Shown in pieces: positions 24,974 through 32,326 of a stretch of DNA of 33,724 bases. Numbering within the stretch: the first letter of the stretch is position 1; each line of letters begins with the position of its first letter. The notes below the pieces were generated by a model that was not told the DNA's origin, did not search any database, and saw only the letters and a program-made list of their open reading frames with translations. A program made the position numbers and the translations under genes. This stretch comes from Coriobacteriales bacterium (GTDB taxonomy: Bacteria; Actinomycetota; Coriobacteriia; Coriobacteriales; UBA8131), in contig JAITHV010000037.1 of the NCBI GenBank assembly GCA_031279835.1, forward strand, positions 1 through 33,724. Direction: 5' to 3'.

Positions 24974-24979
24974 TATCAT
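24974..24979 (+). promoter_or_regulatory. -10 box upstream of pknB
   Basis: TATCAT at 24974-24979 in the 137-bp gap after the SEDS-PBP gene. A start near 24986 gives a leader of about 22 nt that includes AAGGGA (24995-25000), 7 nt before GTG 25008. It suggests that pknB can be transcribed separately from the upstream cluster. No good -35 box. Confidence 0.45.
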
Positions 24980-25007
24980 AGTTCAGACATTATTAAGGGA
25001 GTCAGCA

Positions 25008-27056
25008 GTGATAGATAGGATATTCGGCGGCAGGTACCGCCTTCTTGAGAGAATAGGCGTCGGCGGCATGGCCGAGGTCTACAAGGCGTCCGACGAAGTC
25101 CTCGGTCGAACGGTCGCTGTCAAGGTCATGCTCCCCCATTACGCTGCCGACCCGACCTTTGCCACGCGCTTCAAGCAGGAGGCACAGGCGGCCGCCAACC
25201 TCCAAAGCCCCTATATCGTCAACATCTACGACTGGGGGCACGACCAGGTGGACGACACGTACTACATCGTCATGGAGTATGTGCGCGGGACCGACCTCAA
25301 GACCGCCATCGAGCAGCGCGGCGCCATCGGCATGCGCAAGGTCGCCGAGATTGGCTCGCAGGTCTGCTCGGCGCTCAACGTCGCGCACGGCTACGACATC
25401 ATCCACCGCGACATCAAGCCGCACAACATCATGGTGCAGCCTGACGGCAACTCGAAGGTCATGGACTTCGGCATCGCGCGCGCCAACAACGCGAACCTGA
25501 CGCAGACTGGCTCGGTGCTCGGCACCGCATATTACGTGTCGCCCGAGCAGGCTCAGGGCAAGCCCCTCAGCACCGCCACCGACATCTACTCTCTCGGCGT
25601 GGTGCTCTACGAGGCCGCCACCGGGCAGGTGCCTTTCGAGGGCCCCGACCCCGTGTCGATCGCGGTCAAGCAGGTAAACGACGAGCCCGTGCCGCCTTCA
25701 GAACTCAACGCCGACATCGACCCGATGCTCGAGTCCATCATCATGAGCGCCATGCAAAAAGACCCTGCACAGCGCTTCAGCACCGCAGAGCAGATGCGCG
25801 TAGCGCTCAACGACTACCTCGCGGGGCGCGAGACCTCTGTGGCGGTCGACCCGTCTGCCCGCACACAGGTCCTCAACGGCCAAGGGCGGCCTGTGCGCGG
25901 CCCGGGAGGCAGCGCCGGCGGAAACGGCGCGCTGGGCGGCGCCCGTGTGCCTTATGGCGAGAGAGACGAGGGCCCGCGCGTCATTCCTGAGCATGTGACC
26001 GCCGTGCTGCCCCCGGTCGGCGCCACCCGTCCCGTAGCCGCCTCAGGACGCGCCGGCCGTCCGGGGCGCCCCGGCAACGCTGGGCGCGACAAAGACATCG
26101 GCAAGCGCGCCGCGCTTATCGTCGCCGCCATAGCCGTTGTCGTGCTCGTCGTCGTCGGCGGGCTCATCGTCTTTAACGTCCTTGGAGTCGGCGGCAACGC
26201 GACCATCGCCGTGCCGCGTGTGACCGGCATGTCCGAGACAGAGGCTGCCAGCGCGCTGCGCGAGTCAGGCTTCGAGGTGGGCCAGGTGACCAGAGAGCCG
26301 AGCGAGAGCATCGAGGCGGGGCGCGTCATCCGCCAAAACCCCTCTGCCACCGCCAAGGCCCCGAAGGGCGCCAAGGTGGCCCTCGTCGTGTCGTCGGGCT
26401 CAGACAAGGTGGCGGTTCCCGACCTGCGCGGCAAGACCCCCGACGAGGCCAAAGACCTGCTCAAAGGCCTTGGGCTTGAGTACGGCACCGGCCAGAACAA
26501 GCCCGACCCAGCGGTCGAGTCCGGCAGGATTGCCTCGCAAAGCCCCGCGAAAGACACCATGGTGTCGCCAGGAACCAAGATCGTCTGCGACCTCTCCTCT
26601 GGGCCCGAGAACAGGACGGTGCCCAACGTCTACGGGCTTTCACTCACTGAGGCGCGCGAGGCGCTTGAGCGCGACGGCTTCGTGGTGGCGGTCGGAGATG
26701 AGGTCTACTCGTCGGTAGTCGAAGCCGGCTGCGTCACGCGCCAAGACAAGACGGGGAGCGTGCGCATCGGCGACACGGTGACCCTGACGCTCTCAAAAGG
26801 CCCTGAGCCGGTGCAACCGCCGAAGGTCGATGTGCCTCCCGTGGTCGGCATGGGCCTCTCCGCCGCCAACGCGGCGTTGACGAACGTCGGCCTGGTCCTC
26901 GACTACGAGTCAGAGCCAGGCCCTGGCATGGTGGTCAAGACGCAGCTGCCGGTCGCCGGGACCTCAGTGGAGAAAGGCTCGCGCGTCAAGGTGGTCTTTG
27001 GCCCCAGCACTCCGGAACTCCCGGACGACCCCTCAGGCGGTGGGGTCACCCCCTAA
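25008..27056 (+). CDS. pknB: Serine/threonine protein kinase PknB with four PASTA domains
   Basis: 682 aa from GTG 25008. Kinase domain (about 10-275): IGVGGMAEVYKA, ATP lysine K39, HRDIKPHN (133-140), DFG at 153-155, and an activation loop with NANLTQTGSVLGTAYYVSPEQ that offers the usual phosphothreonines. A Gly/Pro/Arg linker (about 285-365) precedes a single membrane helix (about 368-390). Four extracellular PASTA repeats follow (about 397-465, 466-533, 534-603 and 610-672), each with a PxxxG-type core such as VPDLRGKTPDEA. PASTA repeats bind peptidoglycan fragments or lipid II and drive kinase activation, here presumably controlling the SEDS-PBP fusion and FHA proteins upstream. Unlike the first kinase of the cluster, it is a canonical RD kinase. 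Confidence 0.97.
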   Translation: MIDRIFGGRYRLLERIGVGGMAEVYKASDEVLGRTVAVKVMLPHYAADPTFATRFKQEAQAAANLQSPYIVNIYDWGHDQVDDTYYIVMEYVRGTDLKTAIEQRGAIGMRKVAEIGSQVCSALNVAHGYDIIHRDIKPHNIMVQPDGNSKVMDFGIARANNANLTQTGSVLGTAYYVSPEQAQGKPLSTATDIYSLGVVLYEAATGQVPFEGPDPVSIAVKQVNDEPVPPSELNADIDPMLESIIMSAMQKDPAQRFSTAEQMRVALNDYLAGRETSVAVDPSARTQVLNGQGRPVRGPGGSAGGNGALGGARVPYGERDEGPRVIPEHVTAVLPPVGATRPVAASGRAGRPGRPGNAGRDKDIGKRAALIVAAIAVVVLVVVGGLIVFNVLGVGGNATIAVPRVTGMSETEAASALRESGFEVGQVTREPSESIEAGRVIRQNPSATAKAPKGAKVALVVSSGSDKVAVPDLRGKTPDEAKDLLKGLGLEYGTGQNKPDPAVESGRIASQSPAKDTMVSPGTKIVCDLSSGPENRTVPNVYGLSLTEAREALERDGFVVAVGDEVYSSVVEAGCVTRQDKTGSVRIGDTVTLTLSKGPEPVQPPKVDVPPVVGMGLSAANAALTNVGLVLDYESEPGPGMVVKTQLPVAGTSVEKGSRVKVVFGPSTPELPDDPSGGGVTP

Positions 27057-27152
27057 AGCCCTGGCAAGGCCTACGCTCGGCACTGTGACTCCCGGTGACT
27101 GCCTCTTGCGCTATTTCCCACTAAACCACTAGGAATTCTTCTCAGCATGTTT

Positions 27153-27158
27153 TATACT
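27153..27158 (+). promoter_or_regulatory. -10 box of the MOSC/Fe-S operon
   Basis: TATACT at 27153-27158. Start expected near 27165. An in-frame ATG lies 7 nt downstream (27166), the same geometry as the LCP gene, but a later ATG at 27220 has an AAAGGA ribosome site. No convincing -35 box. Confidence 0.5.
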
Positions 27159-27219
27159 AGGCGCAATGAGCGCCAGATCTCCGCTGGCGCAGCACTCGGG
27201 AAGAAAGGAACGTGGGCTT

Positions 27220-27801
27220 ATGACTGACACGTGTTGCTGGTGTCCTACCGACAGCGCCGGGCACGCCGCCGACGGCAACGCCGCAAAAGGCGTCGTCACC
27301 TCCATCAACGTCTCGGCTAAGAAAGGCACGCGCAAGACACCGCTTGCCGAGGGCAAGGCTCAGATAGAGCCGTCGCTCGGCGTCGCAGGAGACGCGCATG
27401 CGGGGGACTGGCACCGTCAGGTGTCGTTTTTAGCCGAGGAGTCCATCGAGAAGGCGCGCACGGCCGGCCTTGACGTCAAGGCCGGCGACTTTGCCGAGAA
27501 CTTCACCACCTCAGGGCTCGAGTTGTTCAGCATACCGGTCGGGACCGTCTTGCGCGTTGGCGCTGCCGAGGTCGAGATCAGCCAGATCGGCAAGGTGTGT
27601 CACACGCGATGCGCCATCTATCACCTGGCAGGCGACTGCATCTTCCCGCGCGAGGGCATCTTCGGCGTCGTGCGCGCCCCCGGCGAGGTCAAAGTCGGCG
27701 ATCCCATAGAGGTAGTCCGACTGGGCGACGGCACCTGTGACGCGACGCCGCCCGAGGCCTTGGCCGAAGTCGAAGAAGCCCGTGCGGCAGGCACACTATG
27801 A
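27220..27801 (+). CDS. MOSC-domain protein
   Basis: 193 aa from ATG 27220 (ribosome site AAAGGA 10 nt upstream); a leaderless start at 27166 would add 18 residues. Stand-alone MOSC domain (about 25-185): GVAGDAHAGDWHRQVSFL, DVKAGDFAENFTTSGL, IPVGTVLRVGAAEVEI, and the cysteine-bearing IGKVCHTRCAIYHLAGDC followed by FPREGIFG. MOSC domains occur in molybdenum cofactor sulfurase and are thought to bind or transfer sulfur, often to molybdenum cofactor. Unusual here is an N-terminal cluster CCWC (residues 5-8). It overlaps or abuts the cysteine desulfurase gene (11-nt gap from its stop to ATG 27813), suggesting that the desulfurase feeds it sulfur. Confidence 0.88.
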   Translation: MTDTCCWCPTDSAGHAADGNAAKGVVTSINVSAKKGTRKTPLAEGKAQIEPSLGVAGDAHAGDWHRQVSFLAEESIEKARTAGLDVKAGDFAENFTTSGLELFSIPVGTVLRVGAAEVEISQIGKVCHTRCAIYHLAGDCIFPREGIFGVVRAPGEVKVGDPIEVVRLGDGTCDATPPEALAEVEEARAAGTL

Positions 27802-27812
27802 AAGGACCGTCT

Positions 27813-29012
27813 ATGGACAAGCTCATTTATCTCGACAACGCCGCGACGACCTCGGTGCTGCCCGCCGTCGTTGACGAGATGATCCCCTACTTCACCGATG
27901 GCTTCGGCAACCCCTCGTCGCTTTACGAGTTCGGGCAGCGCGCCCGCGCGGCCATCACCGACGCGCGCGTGCGCATCGCCGCGCACCTCGGCGTCGATGC
28001 CCCCGAGGTCTACTTCACGGGCAGCGGCACCGAAAGCGACAACTGGGCCCTCAAAGAGACGGCCTTCGCCTATCAAGACAAGGGCAGGCACATCATCACC
28101 AGCTCCATTGAGCACCATGCCGTCTCGCATACCTGCGCCTGGCTTGAGAAGCGCGGGTTTGAGGTCACCTACCTGCCGGTTGACGCCGAAGGCATCGTCT
28201 CTGTTCACTCGCTCGTAGACGCGCTTCGCGACGACACCACGCTGGTGAGCGTCATCTTGGCGAACAACGAGATTGGCACCATACAGCCTATCAAGGAGCT
28301 CGCCGAGGCAGCACACGCCCGGGGCGCGCTCTTTCATACCGACGCGGTCCAGGCCGTGGCGCACCTCCCAGTAAACGCTGCCGAGCTCGGCGTCGACATG
28401 CTGAGCGCAAGCGCCCACAAGTTCCACGGCCCCAAGGGCGTGGGCCTTCTCTATATAAAAAAAGGCGTCAAGACGCGCTCGTTCATGGACGGCGGGGCAC
28501 AGGAGCGCAAGCGGCGCGCCGGCACCGAGAACGTGCCCGGCATCATGGGGATGGCCAAGGCGCTCGACTTAGGGATGGCCGACCTCGCAAGCCGTGCCGC
28601 CCATGATCAAGAGCTGCGCGACCGGCTCATTGACCGCGTGCTGGCCGAGGTCGAGCATGTGCGCCTCAACGGACACCGCACCCAGCGCCTGCCGGGCAAC
28701 GCCAACTTCAGCTTCGAGTTCGTCGAAGGCGAGTCGCTGCTGCTCACGCTCGAGCAAAAGGGCATCCTCGCCTCCAGCGGAAGCGCCTGCGCGTCAGGCT
28801 CGCTCGACCCGAGCCATGTGCTGCTGGCCATCGGCCTGCCGCACGAGATTGCCCATGGCTCGCTGCGCTTGTCCCTCGGAGAAGAGACCACGGCCGCAGA
28901 CATCGACTACACGGTCGAGGCTATCAAAGAGGTCGTCGTGCGCCTGCGGGCCATGAGCCCGCTGTACGAGGACTTCGTCAAGGGGCGCAAGCCTATCAGC
29001 GCCGTCAAGTAA
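27813..29012 (+). CDS. iscS: Cysteine desulfurase (IscS/NifS type)
   Basis: 399 aa PLP enzyme that removes sulfur from cysteine to form an enzyme persulfide. MDKLIYLDNAATT at the N-terminus, GSGTESDNWALK (aromatic/substrate site), the EHHAV histidine, PLP lysine K203 in SAHKFHGPKG, RAGTENVPG, and the mobile catalytic loop SSGSACASG with C326. ATG 27813 is chosen for AAGGA 6 nt upstream; the in-frame ATG 27798 in an ATGA overlap with the MOSC stop is an alternative. Next to IscU, 51 bp downstream, it forms a minimal Fe-S assembly set without hscA, hscB, iscA or ferredoxin. Confidence 0.96.
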   Translation: MDKLIYLDNAATTSVLPAVVDEMIPYFTDGFGNPSSLYEFGQRARAAITDARVRIAAHLGVDAPEVYFTGSGTESDNWALKETAFAYQDKGRHIITSSIEHHAVSHTCAWLEKRGFEVTYLPVDAEGIVSVHSLVDALRDDTTLVSVILANNEIGTIQPIKELAEAAHARGALFHTDAVQAVAHLPVNAAELGVDMLSASAHKFHGPKGVGLLYIKKGVKTRSFMDGGAQERKRRAGTENVPGIMGMAKALDLGMADLASRAAHDQELRDRLIDRVLAEVEHVRLNGHRTQRLPGNANFSFEFVEGESLLLTLEQKGILASSGSACASGSLDPSHVLLAIGLPHEIAHGSLRLSLGEETTAADIDYTVEAIKEVVVRLRAMSPLYEDFVKGRKPISAVK

Positions 29013-29063
29013 CCAAGCCGCGCGCCGCGTCGTGCGCCGCGCCCATCACAAAGGAGACCTGCT

Positions 29064-29507
29064 ATGGCATACAGCGACAAGGTAATGGACCACTTCTCAA
29101 ACCCCCGCAACATGGGAGAGATCGACAACCCCAGCGGTGTCGGCACCGTCGGCAACGCCCAATGTGGAGACATCATGCGCGTGTACTTCGACATTGACGA
29201 CGCTGGCATCATCCGCGACGTGAAGTTCAAGACCTTCGGCTGCGCCGCTGCTGTTGCCACGAGCAGCATGGCCACCGAGCTCGTCAAGGGCAAGAACGTG
29301 CAAGACGCGCTCAAAGTCACCAACAAGGCGGTCTGCGAGGCGCTCGACGGGCTGCCGCCGGTCAAGGTCCACTGTTCCCTGCTCGCCGAGGAGGCCATCC
29401 ATGCGGCGCTCTGGGACTATGCGGAGAAAAACGGCATCGCCATCGATGGCCTCAAAAAGCCCAAGAGCGACATCCACGAGGATGAGAGCGAGGACGAGGA
29501 GTACTAA
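29064..29507 (+). CDS. iscU: Fe-S cluster scaffold protein IscU/NifU-N
   Basis: 147 aa. Matches IscU: SDKVMDHFSNPRNMGEIDNPSGVGTVGNAQCGD, FKTFGCAAAVATSS and PPVKVHCSLLAEEAI. Ligand cysteines are C34, C60 and C104, with D36 and H103 in the family positions. No SufU-type insertion or NifU C-terminal Fe-S domain; instead a strongly acidic tail (HEDESEDEEY). AAAGGAG lies 8 nt before ATG 29064. It receives sulfur from the upstream desulfurase and builds [2Fe-2S]/[4Fe-4S] clusters for transfer. Its TAA overlaps the ATG of the Rrf2 gene (TAATG). Confidence 0.95.
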   Translation: MAYSDKVMDHFSNPRNMGEIDNPSGVGTVGNAQCGDIMRVYFDIDDAGIIRDVKFKTFGCAAAVATSSMATELVKGKNVQDALKVTNKAVCEALDGLPPVKVHCSLLAEEAIHAALWDYAEKNGIAIDGLKKPKSDIHEDESEDEEY

Positions 29508-29938
29508 TGAAGACCTCGTCCAAGGCCCGCTATGCCATCTATCTGGTAGTTGACATAGCACGCTCGCAAGCAGCGGGCCCGGTGCGCCTGCGCGAGATTG
29601 CCGAGCGCCTGGACATCTCGGTCAAGTACCTTGAGAAGATTGCTACTGAACTTAGCAAATCTGGGTACCTCAAGAGCTTTCGCGGGGCCCAGGGCGGCTA
29701 TGTGCTTGCGCGATCGCCCGAGATGATCAGCGCGGGCGACATCGTGCGCACTGCTGAGGGCGGCTTCTTGCCGGTCGCCTGCCTCGACGGACTAGCTGAG
29801 GGGTGCCCGCGCCAAGAGCACTGTTGCTCGACATCGGTGTTTTGGGCGGGCCTCATGAAGGCCATAGACACGTACCTCGACAGCGTCTCGATAGCGCAGC
29901 TCGCCGTCCCGCCCAAAGACCTGCGCCATGTAGGGTAG
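29507..29938 (+). CDS. Rrf2/IscR-family Fe-S-sensing transcriptional regulator
   Basis: 143 aa. Rrf2 winged helix: KTSSKARYAIYLVVDIA, LREIAERLDISVKYLEKIATELSKSGYLKSFRGAQGGYVLAR (recognition helix and wing), then a cysteine loop with C92, C100 and C106/C107, resembling the three cysteines that hold [2Fe-2S] in IscR. Likely represses or tunes the MOSC-iscS-iscU operon according to cluster supply. Usually iscR is the first gene of such operons; here it is last, coupled to iscU by a 1-nt overlap. A 13-bp perfect hairpin follows the stop. Confidence 0.92.
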   Translation: MKTSSKARYAIYLVVDIARSQAAGPVRLREIAERLDISVKYLEKIATELSKSGYLKSFRGAQGGYVLARSPEMISAGDIVRTAEGGFLPVACLDGLAEGCPRQEHCCSTSVFWAGLMKAIDTYLDSVSIAQLAVPPKDLRHVG

Positions 29939-29941
29939 CCT

Positions 29942-29982
29942 GCGGCGGTTGTCGTCGGCAGCATGTCACCGACAACCGCCGC
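29942..29982 (+). terminator. Perfect 13-bp hairpin after the Fe-S operon
   Basis: GCGGCGGTTGTCG (29942-29954) and CGACAACCGCCGC (29970-29982) with a 15-nt loop, beginning 3 nt after the Rrf2 stop. No T-run follows, so it may be a GC-type terminator or a 3'-end stabiliser. Confidence 0.65.
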
Positions 29983-30066
29983 CATGGCATCCAACCCGCT
30001 TGTGCGCCCTCAGCCTTTGGCCTTTCTCTATAAATTGCCTCATGCGCAGCGTCACGACTTGCCTGT

Positions 30067-30094
30067 TTGAGGTACTATTATGCAGGTATATAAA
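30067..30094 (+). promoter_or_regulatory. Possible promoter of the cytochrome gene
   Basis: TTGAGG (30067-30072), 16-nt spacer, TATAAA (30089-30094); TATTAT at 30076-30081 is an alternative -10. A strong AGGAGGT lies 6 nt before ATG 30116. Confidence 0.4.
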
Positions 30095-30115
30095 GTCTGT
30101 TTAGGAGGTATCGCC

Positions 30116-30859
30116 ATGAGCGAAGATCTTGACGAGAAGTCAACCCCCAAGAAGAAGGCTCAAGACGCCGGGACAGCACCTGACGACACGGGGGTCCCTT
30201 CACTCATCGTGGAAGACAAGCCAAAGAAGAAGCGCAGCAAGGTAAAGATTGTAATCTTGTCCGTCGTGATCGTCTTTGTGGTCCTCCTCGGCGCCGGCTT
30301 TGGCGGTTACACCGTCTTTCACAGCAACCCCGCCTTTTGCAACTTCATCTGTCATACGCCGATGGACCCCTATGTGGCGAGTTACGTCGACGGCATATCG
30401 GTGCGGCCGAACCAGCAGGGCAAGGCGCTCGCTGGTCTTGGCGTGGTGGTCCACCGCGACAGTGACCAGAACGTGAACTGCCTGACCTGCCACGACGCCT
30501 CGCTCGAAGAGCAGATCAGAGAGGGAATCGCATGGGTCACCGGCGATTACTCCGTCCCGCTGTACAAGAGCGAGGACCACATCAGCCTGGTCACCAACGA
30601 GGCGACTGCGCCCAACGAGCGAATGGGCGCGGAGTTTTGCCTACGCGAAGGCTGCCACAGCGTGACGACCGTCGAAGAGCTCAAGGCGTCAACCGCCTCA
30701 CAGGTTCGCAACCCTCATGACTGCCCACACACTACCTATGACTGCGGCTCATGCCACAACATGCACGAGCAGTCCGTCATGCAGTGCGCGTCATGCCACG
30801 ACAATGCCAAGGTGCCAGACGGCTGGCTCAAGAAGGCGCCGTCGGCAACCGAGCCTTGA
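30116..30859 (+). CDS. Membrane-anchored pentahaem cytochrome c
   Basis: 247 aa. Charged cytoplasmic N-terminus (1-42), one membrane helix (about 43-64), and an extracytoplasmic domain with five haem-attachment motifs: CNFICH (75-80, CX3CH), CLTCH (122-126), CLREGCH (175-181, CX4CH), CGSCH (210-214) and CASCH (224-228). The first and third have non-standard spacing. HTPMDPYV after the first site offers a methionine, as in NapC/NrfH-type quinol dehydrogenases, so a role in passing electrons from menaquinol to a periplasmic or surface reductase is likely. No reductase gene is adjacent. Start ATG 30116 has a strong AGGAGGT. A bidirectional-looking terminator follows. Confidence 0.88.
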   Translation: MSEDLDEKSTPKKKAQDAGTAPDDTGVPSLIVEDKPKKKRSKVKIVILSVVIVFVVLLGAGFGGYTVFHSNPAFCNFICHTPMDPYVASYVDGISVRPNQQGKALAGLGVVVHRDSDQNVNCLTCHDASLEEQIREGIAWVTGDYSVPLYKSEDHISLVTNEATAPNERMGAEFCLREGCHSVTTVEELKASTASQVRNPHDCPHTTYDCGSCHNMHEQSVMQCASCHDNAKVPDGWLKKAPSATEP

Positions 30860-30886
30860 TGCTGATCACAGATTGCTGTGCCCCCT

Positions 30887-30920
30887 ACAGGGCAGGACGA
30901 CATACGTTGTCCTGCCCTGT
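30887..30920 (+). terminator. Intrinsic terminator between convergent cytochrome and aminopeptidase genes
   Basis: ACAGGGCAGGACGAC (30887-30901), loop ATAC, GTTGTCCTGCCCTGT (30906-30920): a 15-bp stem with one G-U pair followed by TTATGT on the plus strand. It directly abuts the stop codon of the minus-strand aminopeptidase and probably serves both genes. Confidence 0.85.
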
Positions 30921-32273
30921 TTATGTATGAGCAGCCCAGCCGCCGTCCTTGAAGACCGGCACCTCAGTGCCATCGGCATGTATGCCGATGATCTCTAAGT
31001 CGGGAGTCCCGATCATGAAGTCCACGTGAATGGCGCTCTCGTTTACGCCTGCGGCCTTAAGGCCCTCCTGGTCAAGCGACTGGCCGTCTTGTACACAGTC
31101 CGAGAAGCCCTTGCCGAGGGCAAGGTGGCAGGCGGCGTTCTCGTCAAACAGCGTGTTGTAAAACAGGATGCCCGAGCGCGCTATGGGCGAGCCGTGTGGC
31201 ACGAGAGCAACCTCACCAAGCCGGCACGATCCCTCATCAGCCCCAATGAGTGCCTCGAGCATCTCGCCGCCCTGATCAGCAGTCGAGCTTACGACACGCC
31301 CTCCTTCGAAGCGCAGCGAGAAGCCGGTGATAAGGCTGCCGTTGTGCACGAGCGGCAAACTCGCGACGGCAACGCCGTCAGCCTGCGTGAAGTCGGGCGT
31401 CGTGAAGACCTCTTCGGTGGGCATGTTCGGAAAAAACGCCACGCCGTCGATCGTCACGTCTCCCCCGCCCTGCCATATGCCGCGACTGTTGAGTCCGACG
31501 GTCAAGTCGGTGCCCAAGGAGTTGCGGTAACGCAGCGCAGTGAAGCGCTCCCGGTTGAGCCATGCCTTGTGTTCCTCAAAGGCTCTACGATGCCGGTCCC
31601 AGGCATCGAGGGCGTCGGTTGCGACACGCGCAGACACCGAGCCCGTCGTCGCGTCCTTTGCATCGTGCGCGCCCGCGCCTTTCTCCGCGCCCGCGCCCGC
31701 GCCTTCGCCCACGCGCACGCACGCGAAGATGGCATCCCAGAGGCTTGCAAGCGCCTCTTGTGGCCCGAGGTGCGCGAACACGCGCTCAGCCCAGGCAGGA
31801 CTGGCTGCCGCGACAATGCACCACACGCAACGGCCCTTGTCGAGCGCGTCGAAGTACTCCTTGCAGGCCGTGTGTGCCGCGCGCGCGGCGGCCATCGGCT
31901 TGGCGGGGTCGATGCCGGTCATGGCAAGCGGGTCCTCGCTCGTGATGCTCAGCATGGCCGCGCCTTCCTGCGCAAGCCAGTTGTTGCGCAGCGCCAGCCA
32001 TTCTGGAACCGTCTCAAAAAGCGCGAGGTCGCAGTTGTCGTAGTGCAGGCGGGCAACCCGCTCGTCTCCGTATGCAACCGTCACATGCTTGGCACCGCTG
32101 CGGTAGGCCTCTTCTACGAGCAGGCGCACAAAAGGAGCGCACTCGACTGAGGCTTGAATGAAGAGCCGCTGGCCGTTTTGGAGGTTGCAGCCCTTGCGAA
32201 CAACAAGCGTGGCGTAAGCGCGCAGTCGCTCCTCAAAGGATGCGCCCTGCGCCTTGATCGGGCAGTCGCCCAT
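30921..32273 (-). CDS. M29-family aminopeptidase (thermophilic metalloprotease type)
   Basis: 450 aa. Matches AmpS/AmpT-like M29 peptidases: NLQNGQRLFIQASVECAPFVRLLVEEAYRSGAKHV near the N-terminus; LGTDLTVGL; FFPNMPTEEVFTTPDF with a metal-ligand glutamate; VVSSTADQGGEML; and FYNTLFDENAACHLALGKGF with metal-ligand Glu and His; HVDFMIGTPDLEI near the end. Releases N-terminal residues from peptides using two divalent metals; cytoplasmic, no signal peptide. ATG 32273 follows AAAGGAGGG. A Gly/Ala-rich low-complexity insertion (about residues 190-212, DNA around 31663-31724) is not typical of the family. Transcribed with the upstream lipoprotein gene, 53 bp away. Confidence 0.92.
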   Translation of the reverse strand: MGDCPIKAQGASFEERLRAYATLVVRKGCNLQNGQRLFIQASVECAPFVRLLVEEAYRSGAKHVTVAYGDERVARLHYDNCDLALFETVPEWLALRNNWLAQEGAAMLSITSEDPLAMTGIDPAKPMAAARAAHTACKEYFDALDKGRCVWCIVAAASPAWAERVFAHLGPQEALASLWDAIFACVRVGEGAGAGAEKGAGAHDAKDATTGSVSARVATDALDAWDRHRRAFEEHKAWLNRERFTALRYRNSLGTDLTVGLNSRGIWQGGGDVTIDGVAFFPNMPTEEVFTTPDFTQADGVAVASLPLVHNGSLITGFSLRFEGGRVVSSTADQGGEMLEALIGADEGSCRLGEVALVPHGSPIARSGILFYNTLFDENAACHLALGKGFSDCVQDGQSLDQEGLKAAGVNESAIHVDFMIGTPDLEIIGIHADGTEVPVFKDGGWAAHT

Positions 32274-32326
32274 AAACCCTCCTTTAGGTTCCGCGCCGCT
32301 GCTGGCGCCGTTGTTGAGCGTTGGCG

